From assembly GCA_023421955.1 (NCBI GenBank), contig JAEZSE010000043.1, positions 74,609 to 138,608 on the forward strand: a stretch of 64,000 nt of DNA. Direction: 5' to 3'. Position 1 is the first letter of the stretch; every line of letters begins with the position of its first letter. The translations under genes were made by a program, and so were the position numbers. The DNA is from Bacillota bacterium. GTDB lineage: Bacteria > Bacillota > Clostridia > Christensenellales > UMGS416. This document shows positions 8,902 through 17,636 of the stretch, in pieces. Under the pieces are notes generated by a model that was given only the letters and a program-made list of their open reading frames with translations, was not told the DNA's origin and did no database searches.

Positions 8902-10188
8902 TTATACTACAACTTTGCCCTCTTTGTATACAGGCACCCCAGCACAGATCGTGTCGGTCACCCGGCCCCGCAGCGTCCAGCCGGCAAAGGGCGTGTTGCG
9001 GCCCTTCGTGTAGAACTGGGAGGGATCGACAACCCATTGCTGCACGAGGTCCGCGATCACCAAATCAGCCCGCGTGCCTTCGGCCAGTACTGGCGTCGCA
9101 AGGCCCAGGATGCAGGCCGGGTTCAACGCCATCTTTTCCACCAGCGCCTCCAGGGAAAGCAGGCCGGGCTCCACCAGATTAGTCATCGCAAGCCCAAATG
9201 CCGTTTCAAATCCCACGATGCCGAAAGCCGCCAGCTTGTATTCCACATCCTTGTCATCGGCGTGGTGTGGTGCGTGGTCGGTGGCGATGGCGTCGATGGT
9301 GCCGTCGGCCAAACCGGCGATGATTGCCAGCCGGTCGGCTTCCGGGCGCAGCGGCGGGTTCATCTTGGTGGCGGTGCTGTAGCCCTCTACCAGTTCGTCG
9401 GTGGCAGAAAAGTAGTGCGGGCAGGTCTCTGCGGTCACCATCACGCCCCGGCCTTTGGCCTGGCGCACCAGCTCCACAGACCCCGCTGTGCTGATGTGGG
9501 CGATGTGCACCTTTGCGCCAAGACGCTCGGCCAGCAGGATTTCACGGGCCACCATCAGCTCCTCGGCAGTGGATGGAATGCCCGGCAGCCCCAGCTTGGT
9601 GGCTATGGCCCCTTCGTGCATCACACCGCCCTCAGCCAGGTGTTTGTCCTCACAGTGGGAGATGATCAGTGCACCAAAGTTCTTGGCATAGCGCAGTGCC
9701 AGCTCCATCATGCGAGGGTTGTCCACCGGTTTGCCGTCGTCGCTGAAGGCCACTGCCCCGGCTTCTCGGAGGAAGCCCATCTCGGTCAGTTCCTTGCCCT
9801 CCTGGCCCTTGGTCACCGCCGCAATGGGCAGCACCCGCACCGCACCTTCAGCAGCAGCTTTCTCCAGGATGAGCTTTACCACCGCCTCATTGTCCACCAC
9901 CGGCTTGGTGTTAGGCATGCAGGCCACCGTGGTGAAGCCGCCAGCGGCTGCCGATCTGGTGCCGGTCGCGATGGTTTCCTTGAACTCCTGCCCTGGTTCC
10001 CTTAAGTGGCAGTGCATATCTACAAAGCCCGGCATTACCGTCTTTCCGGTTGCATCCATGATTTCCGCGCCGTCCGACGGTAGGCTTTCGCCGATGGCGG
10101 CAATCACGCCGTTTTCGATGAGTATATCCAACCTGCCGCCGAGCCCACCGGGGTTCACTAAAGTGCCGTTCTTGATCAGAAGCCTCAT
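8902..10188 (-). CDS. pyrC: Dihydroorotase
   Basis: 428 aa, class I dihydroorotase of the amidohydrolase superfamily, which cyclises carbamoyl-aspartate. The metal-binding motif DMHCHLREPG lies near residue 58. Later come the Asn/Arg substrate region and the ITDHAPH-like segment (ATDHAPHHADD), which holds the catalytic Asp. ATG 10188 overlaps the pyrB stop by 4 bp, implying coupled translation. Confidence 0.97.
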   Translation of the reverse strand: MRLLIKNGTLVNPGGLGGRLDILIENGVIAAIGESLPSDGAEIMDATGKTVMPGFVDMHCHLREPGQEFKETIATGTRSAAAGGFTTVACMPNTKPVVDNEAVVKLILEKAAAEGAVRVLPIAAVTKGQEGKELTEMGFLREAGAVAFSDDGKPVDNPRMMELALRYAKNFGALIISHCEDKHLAEGGVMHEGAIATKLGLPGIPSTAEELMVAREILLAERLGAKVHIAHISTAGSVELVRQAKGRGVMVTAETCPHYFSATDELVEGYSTATKMNPPLRPEADRLAIIAGLADGTIDAIATDHAPHHADDKDVEYKLAAFGIVGFETAFGLAMTNLVEPGLLSLEALVEKMALNPACILGLATPVLAEGTRADLVIADLVQQWVVDPSQFYTKGRNTPFAGWTLRGRVTDTICAGVPVYKEGKVVV

Positions 10189-11111
10189 GCCTCGGCCCTC
10201 CTCGTCATCAGAAACATGATAGCCATGCGGATGGCCACGCCGTTCATCACCTGCTCGCGGATCACCGACTGGTCGCCATCGGCCAGCGCCGTGGTGATCT
10301 CCACGCCCCGGTTCACCGGGCCAGGGTGCATCACCAGCGCGTTGGGCTTGGCAAGCTTCATGCGGGCATCATTGATGCCCCAATACTTGTGATACTCCCG
10401 CACGCTGGGGAACAGGCCTCCCTGCTGCCGTTCCAGCTGGATGCGCAAGGCCATCACCACATCGGCGTTTCGCACAGCCTCATCGGTGTCGGTCGTGACC
10501 CGCACGCCCAGCTGTTCCATGCCTTCCGGCAGCAGCGTCTCGGGCGCGGCCAGCACCACTTCGCTGCCCATGGTTTTCAAGCCCCACAGATTGCTGCGAG
10601 CCACGCGGCTGTGGGAAATGTCTCCCACAATGGCCACTTTGAGCCCATCGAGCCGCCCCAGTTTTTCCCGCATCGTAAACATGTCAAGCAGGCCTTGGGT
10701 GGGGTGCTCGTTCATACCGTCGCCGGCATTGATCACGCCGGCCTTCACATGCCTTGCCAGCAGGTGCGGCGCGCCGCTCATCGGGTGGCGCATGATGATG
10801 AGGTCGGTGCCCATCATATCGAGCGAACAGCCCGTGTCGATCAGCGTTTCGCCCTTGGATACGGAGCTGGCCGACGCGGCGATGTTGGCAGAGGCCGCAC
10901 CCATATATTTGGTCGCCAGCTCGAAGGACATCCGCGTCCTTGTGCTGTTTTCATAAAACAGTGTCACGATGGATTTGCCCTGCAGGTGCGGCGTGCGCTT
11001 CTGGTTGTCCACCAGGAATTTCTTCATCTGCACTGCCGTATTCAGGATCTCATTGATCTCTTCCTTCGGCATGCCTCTGAGGCCCAAAAGGTCTTTGCTG
11101 GAAAGCGGCAT
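10185..11111 (-). CDS. pyrB: Aspartate carbamoyltransferase catalytic subunit
   Basis: 308 aa from ATG 11111, which has AAAGGATG upstream; a longer frame from 11177 covers intergenic sequence and lacks a ribosome site. The carbamoyl-phosphate loop STRTRMSFE and the HPTQGLLD motif identify it as ATCase rather than ornithine carbamoyltransferase. It makes carbamoyl-aspartate, the committed step. No pyrI regulatory subunit is present, as usual in Bacillota, so control is expected from the attenuators upstream. Confidence 0.97.
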   Translation of the reverse strand: MPLSSKDLLGLRGMPKEEINEILNTAVQMKKFLVDNQKRTPHLQGKSIVTLFYENSTRTRMSFELATKYMGAASANIAASASSVSKGETLIDTGCSLDMMGTDLIIMRHPMSGAPHLLARHVKAGVINAGDGMNEHPTQGLLDMFTMREKLGRLDGLKVAIVGDISHSRVARSNLWGLKTMGSEVVLAAPETLLPEGMEQLGVRVTTDTDEAVRNADVVMALRIQLERQQGGLFPSVREYHKYWGINDARMKLAKPNALVMHPGPVNRGVEITTALADGDQSVIREQVMNGVAIRMAIMFLMTRRAEA

Positions 11112-11179
11112 GTGGTCACATCCTTTGTAGTAGTCAGTAGTCAGAGGCGGATGGCGGCAGGGCAACCATCTCGCCACAA

Positions 11180-11203
11180 AAGAAAAGACCGGTCATCCGG
11201 TCT
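11180..11203 (-). terminator. Intrinsic terminator between pyrR and pyrB
   Basis: On the minus strand AGACCGG-ATGA-CCGGTCT is followed by TTTCTTTT. The 5' arm begins within the pyrR stop codon TAG. It would end transcripts after pyrR unless read through, so it may be a second regulated site of the operon. Confidence 0.7.
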
Positions 11204-11747
11204 ATTGATCATCCCGATCATACAATACAACTTCTTCTACTTCATCGATCTCTGCAACATGAACGCCGATGACCTCGCTGCGGCTGGTGGGCACATTTTT
11301 GCCCACATAGTCAGCGCGGATGGGCAGCTCCCGGTGGCCACGGTCCACCAGCACCGCAAACTGGATCGTACTGGCACGGCCCAGATCCATTACGGCGTCC
11401 ATGCCGGCGCGGGCGGTGCGGCCGGTGTAGAGCACGTCATCCACCAGCACCACATGCATGCCCGCCACCAGGAAGGGCACATCAGTGCCCTTGATCACCG
11501 GGTGCTCATCGAGCAATGAGAGATCGTCGCGGTAAAAGGTGATGTCCAGCACGCCTACCGGCACAGCTTCGCCCTCGAATTGCTCAAGCTTTGCGGCAAG
11601 CCTCTTGGCCAGCGGCACGCCCCGGCGCTGGATGCCCAGCAGCACCACTTTCTCCACACCGCGGTTGCGCTCGATGATCTCGTGGGCGATGCGGGTCAGC
11701 GCCCGGTCAATCGCCGTGGCATCCATGAGCTTGGTCTTTTCCCTCAT
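11202..11747 (-). CDS. pyrR: Pyrimidine operon attenuation protein / uracil phosphoribosyltransferase
   Basis: 181 aa. It is a PRTase-fold protein with the PRPP loop VLVDDVLYTGRTARA. With UMP bound, PyrR binds a hairpin in pyr mRNA leaders and frees the terminator. ATG 11747 has a strong AGGAGGTG 5 nt upstream, so I prefer it to the longer frame from 11792, which would run into the leader terminator. It is first in the operon, behind its own binding site. Confidence 0.97.
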   Translation of the reverse strand: MREKTKLMDATAIDRALTRIAHEIIERNRGVEKVVLLGIQRRGVPLAKRLAAKLEQFEGEAVPVGVLDITFYRDDLSLLDEHPVIKGTDVPFLVAGMHVVLVDDVLYTGRTARAGMDAVMDLGRASTIQFAVLVDRGHRELPIRADYVGKNVPTSRSEVIGVHVAEIDEVEEVVLYDRDDQ

Positions 11748-11765
11748 CAGAGCACCTCCTGATAA

Positions 11766-11860
11766 CAAAAATGCCTTGCCGGTGTGCGGCAAGGCATGGG
11801 TTTCAAACCATGTTCGGATTCATCCGTTCCTTGCCGGCATCACAGTACCGGATTTAAAGG
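11766..11860 (-). promoter_or_regulatory. PyrR-binding leader and attenuator of the pyr operon
   Basis: On the minus strand the leader has three mutually exclusive structures. The anti-antiterminator CCGG-UACUGUGAUG-CCGG (11834-11851) shows the hexaloop CUGUGA, matching the PyrR loop consensus CNGNGA. The 3' part CCGGCAAGG can instead pair with CCUUGCCG (about 11786-11793) as an antiterminator. The terminator is an 11-bp stem at 11771-11797 followed by TTTTTGTT (about 11764-11770). UMP-loaded PyrR should stabilise the first hairpin and so favour termination. Confidence 0.88.
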
Positions 11861-11880
11861 CTCGGTCTTTTGTTTTCGTT

Positions 11881-11909
11881 ACTATAGCACAGATCAAATG
11901 AATTGTCCA
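11881..11909 (-). promoter_or_regulatory. Promoter of the pyr operon
   Basis: On the minus strand TGGACA (11904-11909), a 17-bp spacer and TATAGT (11881-11886) lead into the PyrR leader. Confidence 0.7.
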
Positions 11910-11986
11910 GAATAAAAACAATCTGTAAGGTAAAAGTGTTTTTAGCAAACGAGAGCATTGAATTGTACAGTTGCCCTACCCTGCAG

Positions 11987-12015
11987 TTGTCCATGCCCGA
12001 CTGTTAAGGTATAAT
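11987..12015 (+). promoter_or_regulatory. Promoter of ychF
   Basis: TTGTCC (11987-11992), 17 bp, and perfect TATAAT (12010-12015), 50 bp before ychF. It is divergent from the pyr promoter; together they account for the 317-bp gap. Confidence 0.7.
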
Positions 12016-12064
12016 ACTTTCGATCATTGGTCATCAAACGCAACATATCATGAGGAGACCATCC

Positions 12065-13162
12065 ATGAAATTAGGCATCGTCGGCCTGCCCAACGTGGGC
12101 AAGAGCACGCTGTTCAACGCCATCACCAAGGCCGGTGCGGCTGCCGCCAACTATCCGTTCTGCACAATCGAGCCCAACGTGGGTGTCGTGGACGTGCCGG
12201 ATGCAAGGCTGGACGCACTGGCTAAGATATACAACCCCAAGAAAATCACTCCCGCCGTGGTGGAGTTTGTGGACATTGCAGGCCTGGTGCGCGGTGCAAG
12301 CCGAGGCGAGGGCCTGGGCAACCAGTTCCTGTCGCACATCCGCGAGGTGGACGCCATCGTGGAGGTGGTGCGCTGCTTTGAGGATGGCAACGTGACCCAT
12401 GTGGATGGCTCGGTGGACCCGGTGCGCGATGCCGAAACGATCGGGCTGGAGTTGATCTTCGCTGACATGCAGACGCTGGAAAAGCGCATCGCCCGCACCG
12501 GCAAGGCCGCCAAGTCCGGCGACAGGAAGATTGCCGCCGAGGTGGAGTCTCTCAACGCCATGTATGCCAACCTGGAAAAGGGCATCCCGGCCCGGGGCCA
12601 GGGCCTGGAGGGTGACGCGCTGGAGCTGGCGAAAGAGATGTTTCTGCTCACCATGAAGCCAGTCATCTACGCGGCCAACGTGGCCGAAGACGATCTTTCC
12701 AAGCCGGAAGACAGCCTGCCCCGCGTGGTTGCGATGAAGGAGATCGCCCGCAAGGAGCAAGCCGAGGTGATTGTGGTCTCTGCACGCATCGAGGAGGAGA
12801 TTGCAGGCATGGGTGATGAGGAAGGGTTGCTCTTCCTGAACGAACTTGGTCTTGCCGAGTCGGGTCTGAACCGCCTGATCAAGAAAAGCTACGAGCTGCT
12901 GGGGCTGATGAGCTACCTCACCGCCGGCGAGAAAGAAGTGCGGGCCTGGACAATCACCCGGGGCATGAAGGCCCCGCAGGCCGCAGGCGTGATCCACTCC
13001 GACTTTGAGCGGGGCTTCATCCGAGCGGAGATCGTCTCCTTTGACTCCCTGATGGCCTGCGGCAGCTTCAACGCCGCCAAGGAGAAGGGCCTTGTTCGCA
13101 GCGAGGGCAAGGAATATGTGATGCAGGATGGTGACGTGGTGCTCTTCCGGTTCAACGTGTAA
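12065..13162 (+). CDS. ychF: Redox-regulated ATPase/GTPase YchF (OLA1 family)
   Basis: 365 aa, the standard length. The G1 motif GLPNVGKST is followed by the switch region NYPFCTIEPN, a coiled-coil insertion and a C-terminal TGS domain (roughly the last 85 residues, with GVIHSDFERGFIRAE). YchF proteins prefer ATP to GTP and associate with ribosomes and stress responses. Start ATG 12065 has GAGGAGA upstream; ATG 12050 is part of that ribosome site and unlikely. Confidence 0.97.
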   Translation: MKLGIVGLPNVGKSTLFNAITKAGAAAANYPFCTIEPNVGVVDVPDARLDALAKIYNPKKITPAVVEFVDIAGLVRGASRGEGLGNQFLSHIREVDAIVEVVRCFEDGNVTHVDGSVDPVRDAETIGLELIFADMQTLEKRIARTGKAAKSGDRKIAAEVESLNAMYANLEKGIPARGQGLEGDALELAKEMFLLTMKPVIYAANVAEDDLSKPEDSLPRVVAMKEIARKEQAEVIVVSARIEEEIAGMGDEEGLLFLNELGLAESGLNRLIKKSYELLGLMSYLTAGEKEVRAWTITRGMKAPQAAGVIHSDFERGFIRAEIVSFDSLMACGSFNAAKEKGLVRSEGKEYVMQDGDVVLFRFNV

Positions 13163-13174
13163 TCCGGTTGCGAA

Positions 13175-13714
13175 ATGAGCAAGCCACGCGGCATTATTGT
13201 GTTCGGTGCAAACGGGAGCGGGAAAACCACGCTTGCACGTGAACTTGCCCACAATTTAGCCTTTAAGCATATGGACATCGAGGATTATCATTTCGGGAAA
13301 TCCGAAATTCCTTACACCGCTACACGCTCGCGTGAGGATTGCATAGGCTTAATGCTTGTTGATATACGAAAGTATCGTTCATTTGTAATCTCTGCCGTCA
13401 CCGGAGACTTTGGCGAAGAAATTCAGCTGATGTATGACCTTGCCGTGTTCAATACAACACCGAAAGAAATCCGTATGAAACGCATCGCGCAGCGCGAGTA
13501 CGAAAGACATGGAGATCGTATTCGTGAGGGTGGCGATATGTATGAACAACACTTGAGATTCATTGACTTCGCAGCAACGCGCCCATTGGATGGAATTGAG
13601 AGGTGGGCAGAAACGCTTGCTTGCCCCGTCATTCGTGTTGACGGCACAGAAGATTACAAACGAAAAGCTGCTGATATCGCAAACCATTTTACACAAACAC
13701 AACGCTGCCTCTGA
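13175..13714 (+). CDS. Small P-loop NTPase / putative nucleotide kinase
   Basis: 179 aa. The Walker A motif GANGSGKT sits near residues 11-18, in the N-terminal arrangement seen in shikimate/adenylate-kinase-like phosphotransferases, and MDIEDYHF would give the acceptor-side acidic residue. There is no recognisable LID signature, so the substrate is unknown. It starts 13 nt after ychF and may be cotranscribed. Its AT content is noticeably higher than that of ychF and the following amidohydrolase, which suggests separate acquisition, though the gene looks intact. An AAA-like assignment is the main alternative. Confidence 0.75.
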   Translation: MSKPRGIIVFGANGSGKTTLARELAHNLAFKHMDIEDYHFGKSEIPYTATRSREDCIGLMLVDIRKYRSFVISAVTGDFGEEIQLMYDLAVFNTTPKEIRMKRIAQREYERHGDRIREGGDMYEQHLRFIDFAATRPLDGIERWAETLACPVIRVDGTEDYKRKAADIANHFTQTQRCL

Positions 13715-13763
13715 TACAGCTGTCTTTTCACTGGCAAATGCGCGAGAGAAGGAGACTACGGGA

Positions 13764-15356
13764 TTGGATACTTTTCTGAAGAATTGCCGGATCATTGACG
13801 GCAGTGGCGCGCCGCCCAATCCCAGCGGCATCCTGATCCGCGGGGAAAAAATTGAGCGGATCATGGCCGAACCGCCGGATGGCTTTACCGGCCAGGTAAT
13901 CGACTGCGAGGGCGCAACCGTAATACCGGGCATCATCGACTGCCATTCCCACAACGACTGGTTTGCCCTCTCCCCCGACCGGCACCGCTTTTTCGACCCC
14001 TTTCTGCTGCAGGGTGTCACCACATTCGTGGCGGGCAACTGCGGGTTCTCCGTGCCCGGTTACAGCGCGTCAACCCCATTCAAAGACCAGATCGGCGGCG
14101 GCTTGTTCACCCTCGATGAAGCCAGCGCGCAAACCCATCAGTTTGAGCAGTGGTTCCGCGCGGTGGACGGCCATTGCCCCGCCAACATCGCCCTGCTGGT
14201 GGGCCACGGCACGGCCCGCATTGCCATAAACGGCAATAAGGACAATCCCCTGAACCCCGAGGGCAAGGCCGCAATGTTGGAGCAGATCGAGCTGGCCCTG
14301 CAGCAGGGAGCTTGCGGCGTCTCGCTGGGCTTAATGTATGAGCCGGGCCTGTATGCCCCGAAGGAAGAATTGATTGAAGTGGCCCGCCTCTGCGCTAAAT
14401 ATGGCAAGGTGCTCACCGTGCACAGCAGGGCGTGCTCGGCCATTTCGTTGTCCTACAAGCGCATGGCCCGCAGCCATTTGCTGCTGGCGCTGGATGAACT
14501 GGCAGACATCGTGCGTGCAACGGGCGTCCGCCTGCAAGTGAGCCACCTGATCTTCGTGGGCCGCCGGTCCTGGAAGGATGTGAGAGCAGCCACCGCCATC
14601 CTCCGCAAGCTCAAAGAAGAGGGATATGACGTGGGGTTCGACCTCTACCCCCTGGACTATGGCGCATCGATCATCACGGTGGTGCTGCCCGACTGGTATC
14701 AGGCAATGCCACTGCAACAACGGCGGAAGTGGCTCAACAAACTGAGGTTAGCCGCCATGGTGCGCGTCACCACGTTCTTGCTCGGGTTCAACTTCTCAGA
14801 CATCCGCATCGCATGGGCCGGGCCTGGCCAGGAAGACCTAACCGGCAAGACCATCGCCCAAATCGCTCGCGAGCGAGGTATACCGGAGCTGGATGCTTAT
14901 CTGGACGTCTGTGAGAAAAGCAATTTCAAGGCTAAGGTGCTGATGGGCAGTTATCAAAACGAAGAGATTGTGCGCACATTGATGCGCAGTGACCAATCAC
15001 TGTTTATGACCGACGCCTGGGTGGAGGCTGAGGGCAAGCAGAACGGCTCCATTTACGGAGCGTTCCCCCGCTTCCTCTCCATCGCCCGCGCCATGGGCAT
15101 GCCGTTGGAGCAGGCTGTCGCCAAGATGACCGGGCTCACTGCCCGCAGGTTCGGGCTGAAAGACAGAGGCTTGATCCGCGAGGGTTGTTATGCCGACCTG
15201 AACGTGATTGACATGGACAGGCTGCAGGACCGCATTGAACAAGAGCTGCCGCCCACAGGAATCCGATATACGTTTGTCAATGGCACAATTGTGGCCAGGG
15301 ATGGCGAAATGCTGCCGGAGTGGCCGGAAGTGGGAAGGGCTCTGCCGGTCAAATAA
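13764..15356 (+). CDS. N-acyl-D-amino-acid deacylase family amidohydrolase
   Basis: 530 aa from TTG 13764, which has AAGGAG at 13749-13754; the frame is open upstream to 13563 but that overlaps the preceding gene. The amidohydrolase beta-domain (LKNCRIIDGSGAPP) is followed by the metal motif DCHSHND, and near the C-terminus by MTDAW and YGAFPRFL segments matching the D-aminoacylase signature around the catalytic Asp. Such enzymes release D-amino acids from N-acyl derivatives in the cytoplasm; related family members include dihydroorotase- and hydantoinase-like enzymes. No signal peptide is seen. Its substrate is not determinable here. Confidence 0.83.
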   Translation: MDTFLKNCRIIDGSGAPPNPSGILIRGEKIERIMAEPPDGFTGQVIDCEGATVIPGIIDCHSHNDWFALSPDRHRFFDPFLLQGVTTFVAGNCGFSVPGYSASTPFKDQIGGGLFTLDEASAQTHQFEQWFRAVDGHCPANIALLVGHGTARIAINGNKDNPLNPEGKAAMLEQIELALQQGACGVSLGLMYEPGLYAPKEELIEVARLCAKYGKVLTVHSRACSAISLSYKRMARSHLLLALDELADIVRATGVRLQVSHLIFVGRRSWKDVRAATAILRKLKEEGYDVGFDLYPLDYGASIITVVLPDWYQAMPLQQRRKWLNKLRLAAMVRVTTFLLGFNFSDIRIAWAGPGQEDLTGKTIAQIARERGIPELDAYLDVCEKSNFKAKVLMGSYQNEEIVRTLMRSDQSLFMTDAWVEAEGKQNGSIYGAFPRFLSIARAMGMPLEQAVAKMTGLTARRFGLKDRGLIREGCYADLNVIDMDRLQDRIEQELPPTGIRYTFVNGTIVARDGEMLPEWPEVGRALPVK

Positions 15357-15363
15357 TCTATAA

Positions 15364-16935
15364 TCAATGGCACACTCTGTTTCTCCCCGACCGTTTCGCT
15401 TCATAAAGCCGTTTGTCTGCGCAAGCCAGCAGTTCGTCCGGCTCAACCGAGTCATCGGGATAACAAGCCAAGCCCACCGAAACCGTGACTTCACGCAGCC
15501 CGCCAGCCATCGCCTGCACCGCAGCCCTTATCCGTTCAGCGACCTGCAGGCCTTTTTCCAAATTCGCTTTAAACAACACAATCACAAACTCCTCGCCGCC
15601 AAAACGGGCAGCGACATCGCCTTCTCGCATGGCGCCAGAAATCGTGGATGCGGCAGACTTCAAAAGATCATCGCCTGCCAGGTGCCCATATGCATCGTTG
15701 TATTGCTTGAAATGGTCAATGTCAATCATCGCCACGCACAGGCAGCTGCCGGACTCTCCGGCCTGCCGAAGCCACTGCGGCCATCGCTCCAGGAAAAATC
15801 GCTTGTTATTGAGACCGGTCAGGCTGTCGGTATATGCTTTTGCTCGCTCGTCAGCCAGCCGCTGCAACGCTGAAAGGGCCGCCCCTGCCCCGCCTGCGAT
15901 GCTTCCAAGCAAGATGCGTCGATGCTCATCCAGACCCTCACAACAGGCGACCAGGAAAACGGAGCGGCCTTCCTCCGATCCCAGCGAGAAGCAAACCGGG
16001 CTGACACCAGAACCGAAGCCGTCTACATGCAAAACCTGCCCATCATCCGGGGCGTGGACGTTAAGGCAACCCCGAATCCCCTCCAGTAAGTCGCTGCCAA
16101 TCCCATGGGTGATGTTCACCCTGCATTCACCATCCAGTTTTTCCAGGATGGCCGCCATACGAACTGGGGTGGCATATAGAATGGCTTTCATTGTCTCTTT
16201 GTAGACGCCGCTTTCATCAGAACAATTCAACACCTGGCTGCGGAATTGCTCAATGCTGTCCATGTCCTTACTCCATCGTTCCACAACCTGCCGTTGCGCC
16301 ATGTGCAACCTGTTCATGCCAAGGTTGATTGTAGAAAACGCGATCAGCACGCCGCATGCGAGGGCGGCGAGTGAATTCTGGGCCATCCAGGCTAGGCTGA
16401 TTGCATTGTCTGGGGAATACTGCACAGGCGACGGCGGGAGCAAGCCACTGAGAAGCAGCAGTATCGTCGCAGCATGCAGCAGCACGCCAAACAAAGCGGC
16501 AAACAGCCCGTGCCAATAATCAAAGAATACCCGGTAGACCGAAACCGCAATGATGATGAAGCTGAGGGCATGGGAGGCGGCCGCACCAGTGAGGAACACG
16601 ATCACTTCGTTATTGGCAAGTTCCAAGGCAATGCAGGCTAAAGAAAGGATGGCTGCCAACCGTACGTTGCGGCATATCAACGTGACCACGGTCAAAACCA
16701 CATACAGTGCAGCAAATGCTACCCAAACCAGTGTTGCTGATCGGTAAATTATAGATTCAGGTTGCTCTCGCCATGCACTCAGCAGAGAATACAGCGTAAA
16801 CCCATAAAGGAGCGGCAAGACAAGGCATAATCTGGTCCATGCGGCCAATCGGCACTTGGCGAGGCTCTGCTCCTCTGTAACCGATGGCAGCACAAACTCG
16901 CGGATGTGTGCCAGTGCTCTTTTCGCGATGCTCAT
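15364..16935 (-). CDS. Membrane-bound diguanylate cyclase
   Basis: 523 aa. The N-terminal 180 or so residues hold about five or six membrane segments (for example LCLVLPLLYGFTLYSLL and the stretch around VWVAFAALYVVLTVV). A GAF-like region of about residues 230-350 comes next, then a GGDEF domain. The active-site signature is FGGEEF, a functional variant, and RxxD (REGD) lies five residues before it, the expected product-inhibition site. It should make cyclic di-GMP in response to an unknown signal. AAGGAG lies just before ATG 16935. It converges with the amidohydrolase gene, 7 bp apart. Confidence 0.92.
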   Translation of the reverse strand: MSIAKRALAHIREFVLPSVTEEQSLAKCRLAAWTRLCLVLPLLYGFTLYSLLSAWREQPESIIYRSATLVWVAFAALYVVLTVVTLICRNVRLAAILSLACIALELANNEVIVFLTGAAASHALSFIIIAVSVYRVFFDYWHGLFAALFGVLLHAATILLLLSGLLPPSPVQYSPDNAISLAWMAQNSLAALACGVLIAFSTINLGMNRLHMAQRQVVERWSKDMDSIEQFRSQVLNCSDESGVYKETMKAILYATPVRMAAILEKLDGECRVNITHGIGSDLLEGIRGCLNVHAPDDGQVLHVDGFGSGVSPVCFSLGSEEGRSVFLVACCEGLDEHRRILLGSIAGGAGAALSALQRLADERAKAYTDSLTGLNNKRFFLERWPQWLRQAGESGSCLCVAMIDIDHFKQYNDAYGHLAGDDLLKSAASTISGAMREGDVAARFGGEEFVIVLFKANLEKGLQVAERIRAAVQAMAGGLREVTVSVGLACYPDDSVEPDELLACADKRLYEAKRSGRNRVCH

Positions 16936-16946
16936 CTTGGAACTCC

Positions 16947-16974
16947 TTGACAGGTTGTTGTATTATTGTAACAT
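16947..16974 (+). promoter_or_regulatory. Possible promoter for the DJ-1/two-component operon
   Basis: TTGACA (16947-16952) and TAACAT (16969-16974) with a 16-bp spacer precede the DJ-1 gene by about 50 bp. The short spacer makes this only moderately convincing. Confidence 0.4.
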
Positions 16975-17025
16975 ACTATATGTGCTGAATCATGGGATGC
17001 TGGTTCGGCAAGAAAGAGAATCATC

Positions 17026-17619
17026 ATGCACGATCCCATCCCCCTCGGTATTCTTCTCTTTGACGATGTCGAAGTGCTGGATTTCGCCGGGCCTTTCGAG
17101 GTATTCTCACTGGCAAAACACACGCAGGGTGGCAGCGCCTTTGCTGTAACGACAATCTCTGAAACCGGCAAGCCTGTTACTGCCTCCAACGGCCTTGTGG
17201 TGCTTCCCACTGCAAGCTTTGAAACTGCGACGGATTTCGAGGTGCTGATTGTGCCCGGTGGCTATGGGGCCAGAGTCGGGCAATACAAAAACCTGGCTCT
17301 GATGCAGTGGCTCCGGGCACAGGCTGGCAAGGTCAACCTCATCGCCAGTGTTTGCACAGGCTCGTTTTTGCTGGCCAAGGCCGGGTTGCTGGAAGGCCGC
17401 GCCGCCACAACCCATTGGGCCCACAACGATGCTTTTATGCAGATGCACCCAGAAATTGAGCTGCGCCCCGGCGTCAAATTTGTGGATCAAGGGAAAATAA
17501 TCACCTCCGGCGGCATTTCTGCCGGGATCAATATGAGCTTTTACATCGTCAAAAAGCTGGTGGGGCGCACCGAAGCACTCGAAACCGCCAAGCAGATGGA
17601 GTATGACATTGTGCTCTGA
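17026..17619 (+). CDS. DJ-1/PfpI (ThiJ) superfamily protein
   Basis: 197 aa, a single class I glutamine-amidotransferase-like domain. The nucleophile elbow shows ASVCTGSFLLAKAG with the reactive Cys (about residue 107), followed by ATTHW, as in the PfpI/isonitrile-hydratase and AraC-associated branch of the family. Known members act as glyoxalases, chaperones, isonitrile hydratases or regulators; which applies here is unclear. It lies 17 nt upstream of a response regulator and may share its transcript. It has no DNA-binding domain. Confidence 0.85.
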   Translation: MHDPIPLGILLFDDVEVLDFAGPFEVFSLAKHTQGGSAFAVTTISETGKPVTASNGLVVLPTASFETATDFEVLIVPGGYGARVGQYKNLALMQWLRAQAGKVNLIASVCTGSFLLAKAGLLEGRAATTHWAHNDAFMQMHPEIELRPGVKFVDQGKIITSGGISAGINMSFYIVKKLVGRTEALETAKQMEYDIVL

Positions 17620-17636
17620 CCAAGGAAAGGACGATT

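Noticed and set aside
8677..10005. 442-codon plus-strand frame opposite pyrC
   Set aside because: Antisense shadow of a confident gene; composition rich in His, Gln and Gly as typical for such frames.
11118..11135. Direct repeat CTGACTACTGACTACTA between pyrR and pyrB
   Set aside because: Only about two and a half short units with no structure or known role; may be chance or a slippage product.
12071..13252. 393-codon minus-strand frame opposite ychF
   Set aside because: Shadow of ychF, no initiation signal.
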